DNA of 24,314 nt, taken from DASPOF01 sp035626155 (GTDB lineage Bacteria; Desulfobacterota; Binatia; Binatales; Binataceae). Both the position numbers and the translations under genes were made by a program. Location of the stretch: NCBI GenBank assembly GCA_035626155.1, contig DASPOF010000061.1, positions 1-24,314 of the forward strand. The letters are read 5' to 3'. Positions 13,807 through 22,070 of this stretch are shown here, piece by piece; position 1 is the first letter of the stretch; the number at the start of each line of letters is the position of its first letter. The notes below the pieces were generated by a model. The model saw nothing but the letters and a program-made list of their open reading frames with translations, was not told the DNA's origin and made no database searches.

Positions 13807-14070
13807 ATGAAGATCGATATCGACCTCAAGGCGGGATTTCTTCAGAGCCTCAAGCGCGAGGTTCTCGCGAAGCTCACGCCCGAGGAGCGCGCAGTAATCG
13901 AGGTCTCGACCGGCGAGATGGGCAACAAGCCCGACGCGGTCAAGCTTGGGTGGCTCAAGATGCGAACCAAGGAGACCTGGACCAAGCAGCGCTACACCAG
14001 GGCTCTCGCCAAGACGATGCAGAAGCTGCGCGAGGCGGTCGCGGCCGAGCAGCAGCGCAGCAAGGAATAG
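13807..14070 (+). CDS. small hypothetical protein, 87 aa
   Basis: I do not recognise this protein. It is highly charged and predicted mostly helical, with a Lys/Arg-rich middle (KMRTKETWTKQRYTRALAK) and a Glu/Gln-rich end, so nucleic-acid binding is possible but unproven. There is no signal peptide or membrane segment. ATG 13807 lacks a clear ribosome-binding site. Codon use resembles the neighbouring genes, which supports expression. It lies 90 bp after the XRE gene and ends 16 bp before the convergent tyrS stop, and could belong to the peptidase-XRE transcript. Confidence 0.6.
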   Translation: MKIDIDLKAGFLQSLKREVLAKLTPEERAVIEVSTGEMGNKPDAVKLGWLKMRTKETWTKQRYTRALAKTMQKLREAVAAEQQRSKE

Positions 14071-14086
14071 CTCGCGGCGGCCCGCC

Positions 14087-15298
14087 TCACCGCTCCACTC
14101 GCGCGACGCGGCGCTTTCCGACTTCCAGCACTTTGTGCTCGCCCGGCACGAATCGGAAGTTCACGTTGGTGATGGTTTGGCCGTCCACCCGCACGGCTCC
14201 CTGCGAGATGAGCCGGCGCGCCTCGTTGGTCGATGGGGCAAACCGCAACTGCTTCATCAGCTCGCAAATCCATAACGGCTGGCCGACGCGGAAGACCGGG
14301 ACGTCGGCGGGCACCTCGCGGCGCTGAAACTTGGCCTCGAAGTATTTGCGCGCCTCGTCTGCCGCATCCGCACCGCGATACTCCGTCACGATCAGGCTCG
14401 CGAGCCGTTTCTTCGCCTCCATGGGATGGACCGCGCCGGAGCGGATTTTATCGATCTCGGCGGCGGGAACCTCGGTGAGCAACTCGTAGTAGTGGAGCAT
14501 CACCGAATCGGGCACCGACATAATTTTACCGAACATGTCGGCGGGCTCATCCATGATGCCGACCGCATTTCCGTACGACTTCGACATCTTCCTGCCGCCG
14601 CCGAGGCCCTCGAGCAGCGGCATCGTTATGACCACCTGCGGCACCTGCCCCACGGCGCGCTGCAACTCGCGGCCCACGAGCAGGTTGAATTTCTGGTCCG
14701 TGCCCCCGATTTCCAGGTCGGCCTCGAGCGCAACCGAGTCGTAACCCTGGATGAGCTGGTAGAGCAGTTCGTGCAGGAAGAGCGGCTCTCCGCTCTTAAG
14801 CCGCTTCTCGAAGTCGTCGCGCTCGAGCATCCGCGCCACACTCATCCGCGAGCCGATTTCCATCAGCCGCCGGACGCTCATCGCGTCCATCCATTCGCTG
14901 TTGAAGCGCACCTCGGTGCGATCGGGGTCGAGAATCTGGAAGGCCTGCCCGCGATAGGTCTCGGAATTTTTCGCGACCTGCTCGCGCGTGATCGGCTTGC
15001 GCGTCTCCGAGCGCCCCGACGGGTCGCCGATCATCGCGGTAAAGTCGCCGATCAGGAAGACGACCACGTGCCCATCGCGCTGGAATTCGCGAAGCTTCTT
15101 CAGCACCAGCGAGTGGCCCAGGTGAAGATCGGGAGTGGTCGGGTCCGCGCCGAGCTTGATCCTGAGCGGGCGCTCGAGCGCGAGCTTGGCCTCGAGCTCG
15201 GGCAGCGAGATGACCTCGGCGGTGCCGCGCGCCAGCCGCGCCGCCCGCTCCTGCACTCCGCCGTCGCTCGAAGATTTGCCTGCCAATCCGCTCACCAT
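14087..15298 (-). CDS. tyrS: tyrosyl-tRNA synthetase
   Basis: This is a 403-aa class I aminoacyl-tRNA synthetase that charges tRNA-Tyr. The HIGH motif is H59-L-G-H62 and the KMSKS motif is at 237-241 in GRKMSKSYGNAVG. The tyrosine-binding region includes QGYDSVALEADLEIGGTDQK. A C-terminal S4-type RNA-binding domain (about 335-403) contains NEARRLISQGAVRVDG. HLGH and an unmodified KMSKS place it in the TyrZ-like bacterial subgroup. ATG 15298 has an AAGGG ribosome-binding site. No T-box leader is visible in the ~100 bp upstream. It converges with the 87-aa gene. Confidence 0.97.
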   Translation of the reverse strand: MVSGLAGKSSSDGGVQERAARLARGTAEVISLPELEAKLALERPLRIKLGADPTTPDLHLGHSLVLKKLREFQRDGHVVVFLIGDFTAMIGDPSGRSETRKPITREQVAKNSETYRGQAFQILDPDRTEVRFNSEWMDAMSVRRLMEIGSRMSVARMLERDDFEKRLKSGEPLFLHELLYQLIQGYDSVALEADLEIGGTDQKFNLLVGRELQRAVGQVPQVVITMPLLEGLGGGRKMSKSYGNAVGIMDEPADMFGKIMSVPDSVMLHYYELLTEVPAAEIDKIRSGAVHPMEAKKRLASLIVTEYRGADAADEARKYFEAKFQRREVPADVPVFRVGQPLWICELMKQLRFAPSTNEARRLISQGAVRVDGQTITNVNFRFVPGEHKVLEVGKRRVARVER

Positions 15299-15399
15299 GC
15301 GCCCTTGCGGACCTTAAAGCGTACAGGAACCGGACGGCCTTGGAAAATGCGCGGGGCCTTGGCGCTCCGCGGGCCTGGCGCCGCCAGCGCAGCGCGCCA

Positions 15400-15876
15400 T
15401 CAATGGCGGCGGCGGGCGGTCTCAAGTCTCGCGTGAAGGGTGTTCTGAATCAGCCTTCCGGCGCGGGCACCGCGAGGAGGCGGAGCGATGAGTCCAAGCG
15501 CCTCCAGACGGCGGCGCACCAGGCTTAGGCTGCTTTGCTTCACCCGCGCTATCGACCGGAGGGTGAAGCATCGCCCCGGATACCGCCGGCGAGCTTCCGC
15601 GCACGCGCGCGAGAGGGATCGTTGGCGTGCGGCGAAGCAGGTCGGCCCGTAGAGCTCAGCCATCAGCCATAGCTGGAACTCATCGAGACCCCGCATGCAT
15701 GAGCCCACGCGCAGAAAGTCGGCGATCGCACCGCTCGTGGCTGAGCAGCCGGCATTGCGCAGGCCGTGGCTGCGGAGCATCCGGCGATCGAGATCCGCGA
15801 GCAATTCTCGCGCGCGGAAGTGGAAGCGCAAAGCGGCCGCGACGGACTGGAATCGCGGGATACTCTCCTCTTCCAT
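15400..15876 (-). CDS. hypothetical protein with winged-helix-like C-terminus
   Basis: This is a 158-aa basic protein that I do not recognise. Residues 104-130 (FTLRSIARVKQSSLSLVRR then a short helix EALGLI) look like the recognition part of a helix-turn-helix or winged-helix domain, suggesting DNA binding. The N-terminal half is helical with four scattered cysteines (C44, C60, C80, C92) and another at C103, so metal or redox sensing is possible but speculative. ATG 15876 has a GGGGTAGG ribosome-binding site. The frame continues upstream to a TTG at 16026, but that part has no protein-like character. A promoter about 160 nt upstream predicts a long leader. tyrS lies 101 bp downstream on the same strand and might be co-transcribed. 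Confidence 0.62.
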   Translation of the reverse strand: MEEESIPRFQSVAAALRFHFRARELLADLDRRMLRSHGLRNAGCSATSGAIADFLRVGSCMRGLDEFQLWLMAELYGPTCFAARQRSLSRACAEARRRYPGRCFTLRSIARVKQSSLSLVRRRLEALGLIAPPPRGARAGRLIQNTLHARLETARRRH

Positions 15877-16040
15877 GCGCCTACCCCTTTGTTCATCGGG
15901 CGTAGGGCATACACGGCGGAAGCGGTGCCGATAACAGGAGCCCGTGCTTGTGCTCTCGAATCGACCTGGGACCGACCCGCCGCTGATGCCCGGCCCCGGC
16001 CGCGCGCTTTCGCGCTGCGGCGGCAACCCCCGGAATTGCG

Positions 16041-16070
16041 TTTCTAACGCGGTCGCGGCGGGTTTGTCAA
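16041..16070 (-). promoter_or_regulatory. strong -35 promoter with AT-rich upstream tract
   Basis: On the minus strand a perfect TTGACA (16070-16065) is followed by an 18-bp spacer and TAGAAA (16046-16041). About 60 bp of unusually AT-rich sequence with A runs lie upstream (16071-16135), resembling an UP element. The leader contains a GCGC-GAAA-GCGC tetraloop hairpin at 16015-16004. Confidence 0.55.
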
Positions 16071-16156
16071 CAAGATGATTAGAAAATTGGCAGGTTGTTA
16101 TTGATCTGACTGGCGATTTTTTCTACCATTTTTGAGGCCCCGCCGGCTTCGCGCCC

Positions 16157-16813
16157 TCACACGCGCTGGTTGAAGCGGCCCATCGCGCGCTCCAGGCCCT
16201 CCTCCGCGATCGCTTTCACCGCCTCCGCCGCGCGCTCGATTGCCGGGACGAACCATGAAAGCTCAATCTCCTTCGTCATCGGCTCGAGCACGTATTCCTT
16301 GGCGTCTCCGCCTGGCGCCGGACGGCCGATCCCGATGCGCACGCGGATGAAGTCGGGGGTTCCAAGCATCTCCGAAACCGACCGCACGCCGCGATTGCCC
16401 GCATCGCTGCCGCCCTGCTTGATCCTGAGCCGCCCCGCCTCGAGATCGAGATCGTCGTGCACGACGATCAGGCGCCCGGCCGGCACCTTGAAGTAGCCGA
16501 GCAGCGCTGCGATGCACTCTCCGCTTGCGTTATAGTAGGTCTCGGGTTTGACCAGGATCGCGGGCGCGCCCGCCAGTTCGATCCGGGCCGTGATGCCGTT
16601 GAAGCGCCGGCGCGAGAACCGGGCGCCCGCCGAGGCGGCAAGCCGTTCGACCACGGCGAAACCGGCGTTGTGGCGCGAGCGCCGGTATTTCTCTCCGGGA
16701 TTGCCGAGGCCCGCGACGACCCACGCGACCGGGGCGGTCTCCTGCGCCTCGCCCGCACCCTCGGCCTGCTTGCGCGAACGGAAGGCCGCGAACAGGCGCT
16801 TAAGCGGGCTCAT
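16157..16813 (-). CDS. pth: peptidyl-tRNA hydrolase
   Basis: This 218-aa enzyme releases tRNA from peptidyl-tRNAs dropped by ribosomes. Family signatures are GLGNPGEKY (35-43) with N38, the catalytic H48 in SRHNAGF, and D120 in VVHDDLDL. N140 in SDAGNRGVRS replaces the common GGHNGLRS form. The usual methionine of the T-F-M-N-x-S-G motif is a tyrosine here (Y94 in ETYYNASGE). It carries a basic N-terminal extension of about 30 residues compared with E. coli Pth. This start is supported because ATG 16813 overlaps the hisC stop as ATGA. It is the last gene of the glutaredoxin-cutA-hisC-pth operon. Confidence 0.95.
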   Translation of the reverse strand: MSPLKRLFAAFRSRKQAEGAGEAQETAPVAWVVAGLGNPGEKYRRSRHNAGFAVVERLAASAGARFSRRRFNGITARIELAGAPAILVKPETYYNASGECIAALLGYFKVPAGRLIVVHDDLDLEAGRLRIKQGGSDAGNRGVRSVSEMLGTPDFIRVRIGIGRPAPGGDAKEYVLEPMTKEIELSWFVPAIERAAEAVKAIAEEGLERAMGRFNQRV

Positions 16814-17886
16814 CGTCGCGCCTTACGCGGTTTATCCTGCGCCGACACGAGCGGCTTAAGCGTCCGAAACAGCGCCGCCATCTCGGACGGCGTTCCAATC
16901 GAGATTCTGAGCGCATCGCGCAGCAGCGGGGTTGGGAAATATCGGACCAGGATGCCGGCGCGCCTGAGGCCTCGCGCAATCGGACCCATGTCGCGTCCCG
17001 CGATCCGCGCCAGCACGAAGTTCGCCTGCGATGGCGGAACCTCGAAACCCATCTTGCGCAGGCGAGCCTCGGTGGCCTCCCGCGTGCGCCTGACGCGCTC
17101 CACGTTGCGGCGCATCCATTCGGCATCATCGAGCGCCGCCGCCCCCGCGGCCAGCGCGATTCGGCTCAGGTTGTACGAGTCCTTGACCTTCAGCAGCTCC
17201 GCGATTACCGGCGGATGCGCGAAGCAGAGTCCGAGCCGCATTCCCGCAAGCGAGAACGATTTCGAAAGCGAGCGCACGACGGCGACGTTCGCGTGGCGGC
17301 GCACCAGCGAAAGCGCGTTCTCATCGGCGAAGTCCGCGTACGCCTCGTCGATTACGAGCAGGCGGCCGCGCAGCCGTCGCGCAAGCTCGTCCAGTTTGGC
17401 GGCCGGGGTCAAAGTGCCCGAGGGCGAATTCGGATTGCAGACGATCGTCAGGCGGGCGCGCGCCCGCGCCAGCGCATCGAGCGGAACGGCGAAATCGCGG
17501 CCGACCGGGAATTTAAGCACCCGCGCTTCCTGGATCGCCGCCAGAGTGTCGTACAGCGAGTAGGTCGGCACCGGGTAGGCAACGGTGTCGCCGCGCCCCA
17601 GCGTCGCGCGGAAGATCATCGCGAGCAACTCATCGGACCCGTTGCCCGCAAGCATCATGTCGCGCGGCATCGAGTAACGGCGGGCGGCCGCGGCGATGAA
17701 CTCGTCGGCGCGCGGCGGCGGATAAAGCCTCAATGCCGGGCTGGCCGCACGCACCACTGCGCGGCGCACCCGAGCCGATGGCGGATAGGGATTCTCGTTG
17801 GTGTTGAGCTTGATGAGGCGCTGGCCGGGGCGCGGCTGTTCGCCGGGCGTATACGGCGCCATGCGCCTGATCGATTTCCGAAACAT
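16810..17886 (-). CDS. hisC: histidinol-phosphate aminotransferase (HisC-like)
   Basis: This is a 358-aa fold-type I PLP aminotransferase. The PLP lysine is K209 in RSLSKSFSLAGMRLG. Other cofactor and substrate contacts are NTNENPYPPS (29-38), CNPNSPSG (150-157) and IDEAYADF (179-186). These motifs are typical of histidinol-phosphate aminotransferases; related family members can act on aromatic amino acids, so the substrate is likely rather than certain. No other his genes are nearby. ATG 17886 has a GGAG ribosome-binding site 7 nt upstream and was preferred over GTG 17889. The stop overlaps the pth start by 4 nt, and the cutA stop lies 33 bp upstream. Confidence 0.9.
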   Translation of the reverse strand: MFRKSIRRMAPYTPGEQPRPGQRLIKLNTNENPYPPSARVRRAVVRAASPALRLYPPPRADEFIAAAARRYSMPRDMMLAGNGSDELLAMIFRATLGRGDTVAYPVPTYSLYDTLAAIQEARVLKFPVGRDFAVPLDALARARARLTIVCNPNSPSGTLTPAAKLDELARRLRGRLLVIDEAYADFADENALSLVRRHANVAVVRSLSKSFSLAGMRLGLCFAHPPVIAELLKVKDSYNLSRIALAAGAAALDDAEWMRRNVERVRRTREATEARLRKMGFEVPPSQANFVLARIAGRDMGPIARGLRRAGILVRYFPTPLLRDALRISIGTPSEMAALFRTLKPLVSAQDKPRKARR

Positions 17887-17919
17887 CACATCGCTCCGAG
17901 TATGATGCGTGGTCTCGCG

Positions 17920-18330
17920 CTACCGCTTGCGTGCCGGACCGCGATGAACGGTAGCACGCTTGGGCCGCCTCGTGCTCGCGGGCCGCGGCGCAGCTTCAGA
18001 CGCCGTCGATTCAAGCAGCCAGGCAAGATACGGAGCCGAGCCCGCATCCAGCCGGACGGCGATGATTTCGGGGACCTCGTAGGGATGCAGCTCGCGCACG
18101 CGGCGCTCCAGCCGCGCAAAAAGGTTCGCGCGGGTTTTCGCCAGGAGCAGAAACTCCCGCTCGTCCTCGACTGCGTCCTGCCAGCGATAGATCGACCGAA
18201 TCGGCCCGACGACATTGACGCACGCAGCGAGGCGCTCGCCGACCAACGCACGGGCGATCGCTTCGGCCTGCTGCTCGCTCGCGACGGTGATGAACACAAT
18301 CGTCGCGGGCGCGGCGTTGCGCGCAGCCAT
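17920..18330 (-). CDS. cutA: CutA1-like divalent-ion tolerance protein
   Basis: This is a 136-aa protein whose first ~105 residues match CutA1: IVFITVASEQQAEAIARALV at the N-terminus, LAACVNVV (35-42), SIYRWQ, LLLAKT and HPYEVPEI (82-89). CutA1 is a trimeric PII-like protein linked to divalent metal tolerance; its molecular role is unsettled. The last ~30 residues are an Arg/Pro-rich basic tail beyond the usual fold. ATG 18330 shares one base with the stop of the preceding gene (TGATG), so translation is coupled. A longer frame upstream would run into that gene. Confidence 0.92.
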   Translation of the reverse strand: MAARNAAPATIVFITVASEQQAEAIARALVGERLAACVNVVGPIRSIYRWQDAVEDEREFLLLAKTRANLFARLERRVRELHPYEVPEIIAVRLDAGSAPYLAWLLESTASEAAPRPASTRRPKRATVHRGPARKR

Positions 18331-18578
18331 CAGCGGCGCACCTCGCGCAGCAGGCGCCGTCGCAATTCGCGCGGCGCGCATCGATACTTGAACGCCTTGC
18401 GATCATTGATGAACAGGACCGGAACCTCCAGCCCAAATCGCGCTTCGAGTTCGGGATTTCCGTCGATCTCGATTCGCTCGAGGCTCGCATCGAAGCGAGG
18501 CAACTCCGCGGCGAGCACCTCTTCCATTTCGCGGCACAGCCCGCATTCGCGGCGCGTATAAAGGGTGAGGCCGATCAT
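18330..18578 (-). CDS. glutaredoxin-like (DUF836-type) thiol protein
   Basis: This is an 82-aa thioredoxin-fold protein with an N-terminal C12-G-L-C15 active site directly after the first strand (LTLYTRRECGLC). The cis-proline segment VPVLFIND (52-59) lies before the last helix. Size and layout match small glutaredoxin-like proteins of the DUF836 type, which probably reduce disulfides. ATG 18578 gives the family length; ATG 18596 would add six residues and lies only 13 nt after the -10 box of the upstream promoter. Neither has a good ribosome-binding site. It leads the operon with cutA, hisC and pth. Confidence 0.85.
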   Translation of the reverse strand: MIGLTLYTRRECGLCREMEEVLAAELPRFDASLERIEIDGNPELEARFGLEVPVLFINDRKAFKYRCAPRELRRRLLREVRR

Positions 18579-18609
18579 CGAGCGCCAATCGCGCATCGCG
18601 CAAAGAGCT

Positions 18610-18638
18610 ACTCTAGCGGCCGAAATAGCTCCGTCCAA
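18610..18638 (-). promoter_or_regulatory. promoter of the glutaredoxin-cutA-hisC-pth operon
   Basis: On the minus strand TTGGAC (18638-18633), a 17-bp spacer and TAGAGT (18615-18610). The -10 is identical to that proposed for nadA. The predicted start near 18603 gives a very short leader. Confidence 0.55.
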
Positions 18639-18758
18639 GCCGCCCCAGCCGGACGCTGAATGGCTCGACGCCGGCGGCCCGCCGAAGGATGAACGCTGCC
18701 TTTTTTTCCGGCCGTTCCACGCGTGCCCTGGGATGCACCGGCGCGCTTTGAGTCTGTC

Positions 18759-18795
18759 ATTCCCGCGCGTCTGAGTTGCCTGGCGCGCGAGGAAT
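18759..18795. repeat. intergenic palindromic repeat, unit 1
   Basis: ATTCC (18759-18763) and GGAAT (18791-18795) flank GCGCG and CGCGC arms around a short loop. This resembles the widespread intergenic repeats with ATTCCCGCG/CGCGGGAAT ends. Confidence 0.5.
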
Positions 18796-18829
18796 CCCGG
18801 ATCCTCATTCCGTCTTTTCAGAATCATAT

Positions 18830-18858
18830 GTCGCGCGCTCTCAGAGCGAGCGCGCGAC
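18830..18858. repeat. intergenic palindromic repeat, unit 2
   Basis: GTCGCGCGCTC (18830-18840) and GAGCGCGCGAC (18848-18858) are perfect 11-bp arms with a 7-nt loop. There is no T run on either side. Confidence 0.7.
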
Positions 18859-18874
18859 GCTGCGGACCCTCACC

Positions 18875-18905
18875 CTAACCTCTCCCGTTCCGGGAGAGGA
18901 GTTAG
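18875..18905. repeat. intergenic palindromic repeat, unit 3
   Basis: CTAACCTCTCCCG (18875-18887) pairs with CGGGAGAGG (18891-18899) and TTAG (18902-18905) with a 2-nt bulge. Together with the preceding CCCTCACC it resembles a repeat family common between genes of many proteobacterial genomes. Confidence 0.6.
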
Positions 18906-18968
18906 AAAAGACGCAGAGGAGTTGAAGGTGGCGCGGCGGGACGCCCCGCTATCATCGGCGCGCGGGAA

Positions 18969-21965
18969 TCACTTGATCGTGTCGGGGCGCAGGATGTTGA
19001 TCGGCAAACCGATCGTCTTCTTGATGAGCTCCGCGACCGACGTGATCGGCTTGGGCGTGATGTGCGGGTCGCTCACCGGCCCGCTCACCTGGAAGTAGCC
19101 GGCGAGGATGCTGTCGGTGCCGCCCGCGACATTCTGTCCGATGAACGGGATCTTGTTCAGGACCCAATTGACGGTCTGAAACGGAAACATCGCGACCTGC
19201 AGATCGAGGTTGTCGCCGCCGACCTGCACGCTGCCCGTCGCCGTGATGTCCATCACCGGCCCATCGAGCCTGAAATTGTCGGTGTAAAACACTCCGGTGT
19301 CGCCTTTGAAGTCGGCTACCACCGTCTTGAAGGGCAGGCCCGACACGGTGGGGTCGGGCAGCTTCGCGGTCAGCCAGGTCTTGAGATCGATCAGGTTGAG
19401 CATGCGCGACAACAGCGTCATCCGCTTGAGCGTGCCGTCGTGCAGGGACAGCGCAGCGCTGCCGCCAAGCGTGGTGAAAAAGTCGGTGTTCGTGTCCGCC
19501 CAGACGTCGGCGATGACCGTAAGGCGCCCGACGATCGGCGGCTGCCTGCTCGGGTCTGAAAGTTCGAATACCCGTCCGATCTGCGCGCCGCCGAGCGTTC
19601 CCTTGATGTGAACCCAGTCGTCCTTGCGCCGCCCGGTGAGATCGAGAGCCATATCTCCGCTGAGCGACCTCGCTGTCATATTAGAGACGTGCCAGTCTCC
19701 CCGATCGTAGGTGAAGTCGCACTTCGCTTCCCTCAACTCCAGCCGGTCGAGATTGCCGCGCCTGACCTCGATGTGGCCCCTGACCGGCACCGGAAAAGCT
19801 ACCGGCGGAGTGGCGGGAGACCAGGGAGTGCGGATGAATTTCATCACTTCCAGATCGAGCTGCTGCGCAACCGTGTCGATTCGGAAGACGGGACGGCGCA
19901 GGTCCGCGATCGACAGCTTGAAATCGAGTGGCTGACCCTCGAGTTTCGTCGATGGCATCGCGAGCGCGGCGGAGTGCCGGTCGAACGTGACGGTCGCGCC
20001 ATCGTAGACCATCGGAGAGCGCAGGAAGCCAAACTGGATATTTCCCCGGGCCATCACGAGTTTCCCGTCCGGCAGGTACTCGCCCGGACGTTGCGGGTCG
20101 CTGCGGATCACGACCTTGCCGCCGACCGGGCCATCGATGCTCAGAACGTTAGGGTCCACCACGAGCGGGACCCACAGGCCGCCCGGCATCTGGTGCAATT
20201 CGACGGTTAGCTCGCGTACCTTCAACCCGTCGCTGTCGATCGCCAGGTCGCCGTCGATTATCGCGTCTCCACCGGTCGCGGTAACCGCGACGCGATCGAT
20301 CTTCACGAGCCTGGGCCCGAACGTGATCGTGCCGCGGCTGAGCTGAACCGGGCCCGGCGTGCGTTTTACTTTCACCTGGAAGCGGTTCGCGTCGATCCGC
20401 ACGTTGAAGTCGTCGGGGCTTTGGTAGCGGTCGGCGAGGACGGCGCCGGAGGCGCGCGCCGCGATCGACAGCCGTCCTTTAACGCTTTCGATCCGATCGC
20501 GATCCTTCACGTCGAGTCGATCCATGACGTGCATCGCGGCCGGAAAAAGCTCCCCGAAGTCCGCGTCGGCGGCGAATGAGACCGCGTACGGAACGCGAGC
20601 GAAGCCGCGGGTGAAGTCGAGACGGGCCGTGACATCCGAGATCGGCGAGCCGCCCACCTGCGCCGTCCCCTGGGCCGCCGTCAGCACGCCATCGGCGTAT
20701 CGAAGCTGCACGTTCATCTCCGCGACGGCCGGAATCTTGAGGTCTGCCGGAAGGGTGAACCCGGCGCCGCGAACCGTCGCGACAACCTCAGCGCGTTCCC
20801 GCAGCAAGTTGAGCGGAGCGCGCTTGAGTTCATCGATGGTCGAGGTGACGTTCGCCTTGGCGATCACGAGCGCGCCCGCAGTGGTGCGGTCGAGCAGAGA
20901 GATAACGTAGGCGGGCAATCCGCGAACCGCTCTCAAGCGCGGCTTGACCGCGCCAGCATCGATCGTGATTCCCGTCAGATGCAGGCTGACGCCGGGATTT
21001 GCGCCGAGTGGATGCGTGAGTTCGATGTCGCCGGATGCAACCGTGGTGTTGCCGCGGATGAGCGCCGCCTGTCCGAGCGTGACGGAATCCGCCGACGCGG
21101 CGAACTGCGCGCGGAAGTGATAGTCGCCGATCGTTTGCGGCGCCGAAAGCGCGCTGCCGCTCAGCCCGAGCTGGCCGACTTCGAAATCGCCCCAACCCCT
21201 TGCCGAGCCGTCATCTTTGATTGCGAATGTGAGACCTCCGTCCCCGGCGCCGCTCGCCCGCCATCCCGGGCCCTGTACCAGACCGACCGGCATCCCGCTC
21301 AGCCGAATGCGGCCCCGGCATACGTCGTGATGGGCGAAATGCCGGCTCGCGCCGGCACGCAGGCCGACGTCGATCTCCATCCCGCTCATCGGAGCCGTCG
21401 CGATTGTCCCATCGACCTTGATGAGCCAAAGGCGGGGATCGAAATGCCTGCGATAGGCACGCAGGTTTGCGTGTTGGATGAGCAGCCTTCCCTGCCCGTC
21501 GCGGATCGTGGCATCAGTTGCCTCCATCCGCCATGCGACGCGCCGCAAGTCCGCCAGCTTGTCGAGCACTGCCGCGACCGCCTCCGGACCGGGCGGCTGC
21601 GATGGCATCAATGCGGCGGGCGTTTCCGGCAGAGTCAGGTCGGGCTGTTCGAGAAACAGCGCTCGCAGCGGCATCCCGCCGTCGAACAGAATCGAATGGA
21701 TGCTGACGACCGCACGCAGCCGGCGAAGCCGCGCCAGTTCGCGGCCATTGCGCGCGATGCGCGGCTGTTCCAGCTCGACGATCAGGTGACTGCCGACGCG
21801 AAGGCGGATTGCGCGGGCGCTGATTTCGAGTTGTGTCCTCGCGCGCACCGCATCGAGCACGTATCCCGTCACTCTGTCCTGGTTGGCGCGGAATATCGCG
21901 GCCGCGGCGCCGAGCAGGACGCCCAGCGCCAGGACGGCGATCGCGGCGAGGCGGAGGATTTTCAT
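18969..21965 (-). CDS. AsmA-like / YhdP-type large envelope protein
   Basis: This is a 998-aa protein with a single N-terminal membrane anchor (about residues 5-25) and a very long beta-rich extracytoplasmic part. The C-terminal ~200 residues contain repeated strand patterns (GDMALDLTGRRKDDWVHIKG, then MLNLIDLKTWL, FRLDGPVMDITATGSVQVGG and LAGYFQVSGPVSDPHI) typical of the AsmA_2/YhdP C-terminus. AsmA-like proteins form bridge-like beta grooves thought to move phospholipids between inner and outer membrane, which implies a two-membrane cell. ATG 21965 follows a GGAGA ribosome-binding site. It lies 105 bp downstream of typA and no separate promoter was seen, so it may be transcribed from the typA promoter. 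Confidence 0.88.
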   Translation of the reverse strand: MKILRLAAIAVLALGVLLGAAAAIFRANQDRVTGYVLDAVRARTQLEISARAIRLRVGSHLIVELEQPRIARNGRELARLRRLRAVVSIHSILFDGGMPLRALFLEQPDLTLPETPAALMPSQPPGPEAVAAVLDKLADLRRVAWRMEATDATIRDGQGRLLIQHANLRAYRRHFDPRLWLIKVDGTIATAPMSGMEIDVGLRAGASRHFAHHDVCRGRIRLSGMPVGLVQGPGWRASGAGDGGLTFAIKDDGSARGWGDFEVGQLGLSGSALSAPQTIGDYHFRAQFAASADSVTLGQAALIRGNTTVASGDIELTHPLGANPGVSLHLTGITIDAGAVKPRLRAVRGLPAYVISLLDRTTAGALVIAKANVTSTIDELKRAPLNLLRERAEVVATVRGAGFTLPADLKIPAVAEMNVQLRYADGVLTAAQGTAQVGGSPISDVTARLDFTRGFARVPYAVSFAADADFGELFPAAMHVMDRLDVKDRDRIESVKGRLSIAARASGAVLADRYQSPDDFNVRIDANRFQVKVKRTPGPVQLSRGTITFGPRLVKIDRVAVTATGGDAIIDGDLAIDSDGLKVRELTVELHQMPGGLWVPLVVDPNVLSIDGPVGGKVVIRSDPQRPGEYLPDGKLVMARGNIQFGFLRSPMVYDGATVTFDRHSAALAMPSTKLEGQPLDFKLSIADLRRPVFRIDTVAQQLDLEVMKFIRTPWSPATPPVAFPVPVRGHIEVRRGNLDRLELREAKCDFTYDRGDWHVSNMTARSLSGDMALDLTGRRKDDWVHIKGTLGGAQIGRVFELSDPSRQPPIVGRLTVIADVWADTNTDFFTTLGGSAALSLHDGTLKRMTLLSRMLNLIDLKTWLTAKLPDPTVSGLPFKTVVADFKGDTGVFYTDNFRLDGPVMDITATGSVQVGGDNLDLQVAMFPFQTVNWVLNKIPFIGQNVAGGTDSILAGYFQVSGPVSDPHITPKPITSVAELIKKTIGLPINILRPDTIK

Positions 21966-22070
21966 GTTCTCCGGATTGGGGGAGTTGCGCGTGCGGGCCC
22001 CATCAAGACTTTCCAGGGATGCCGATAGTTGCGGTGGAACGCGGCGGAGGCGCGCAGGGCGGAGCCGGGG

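Noticed and set aside
15877..16026. N-terminal extension of the 158-aa protein to TTG 16026
   Set aside because: The extra residues are Pro/Gly/Arg-rich with no domain, and ATG 15876 has its own ribosome-binding site.
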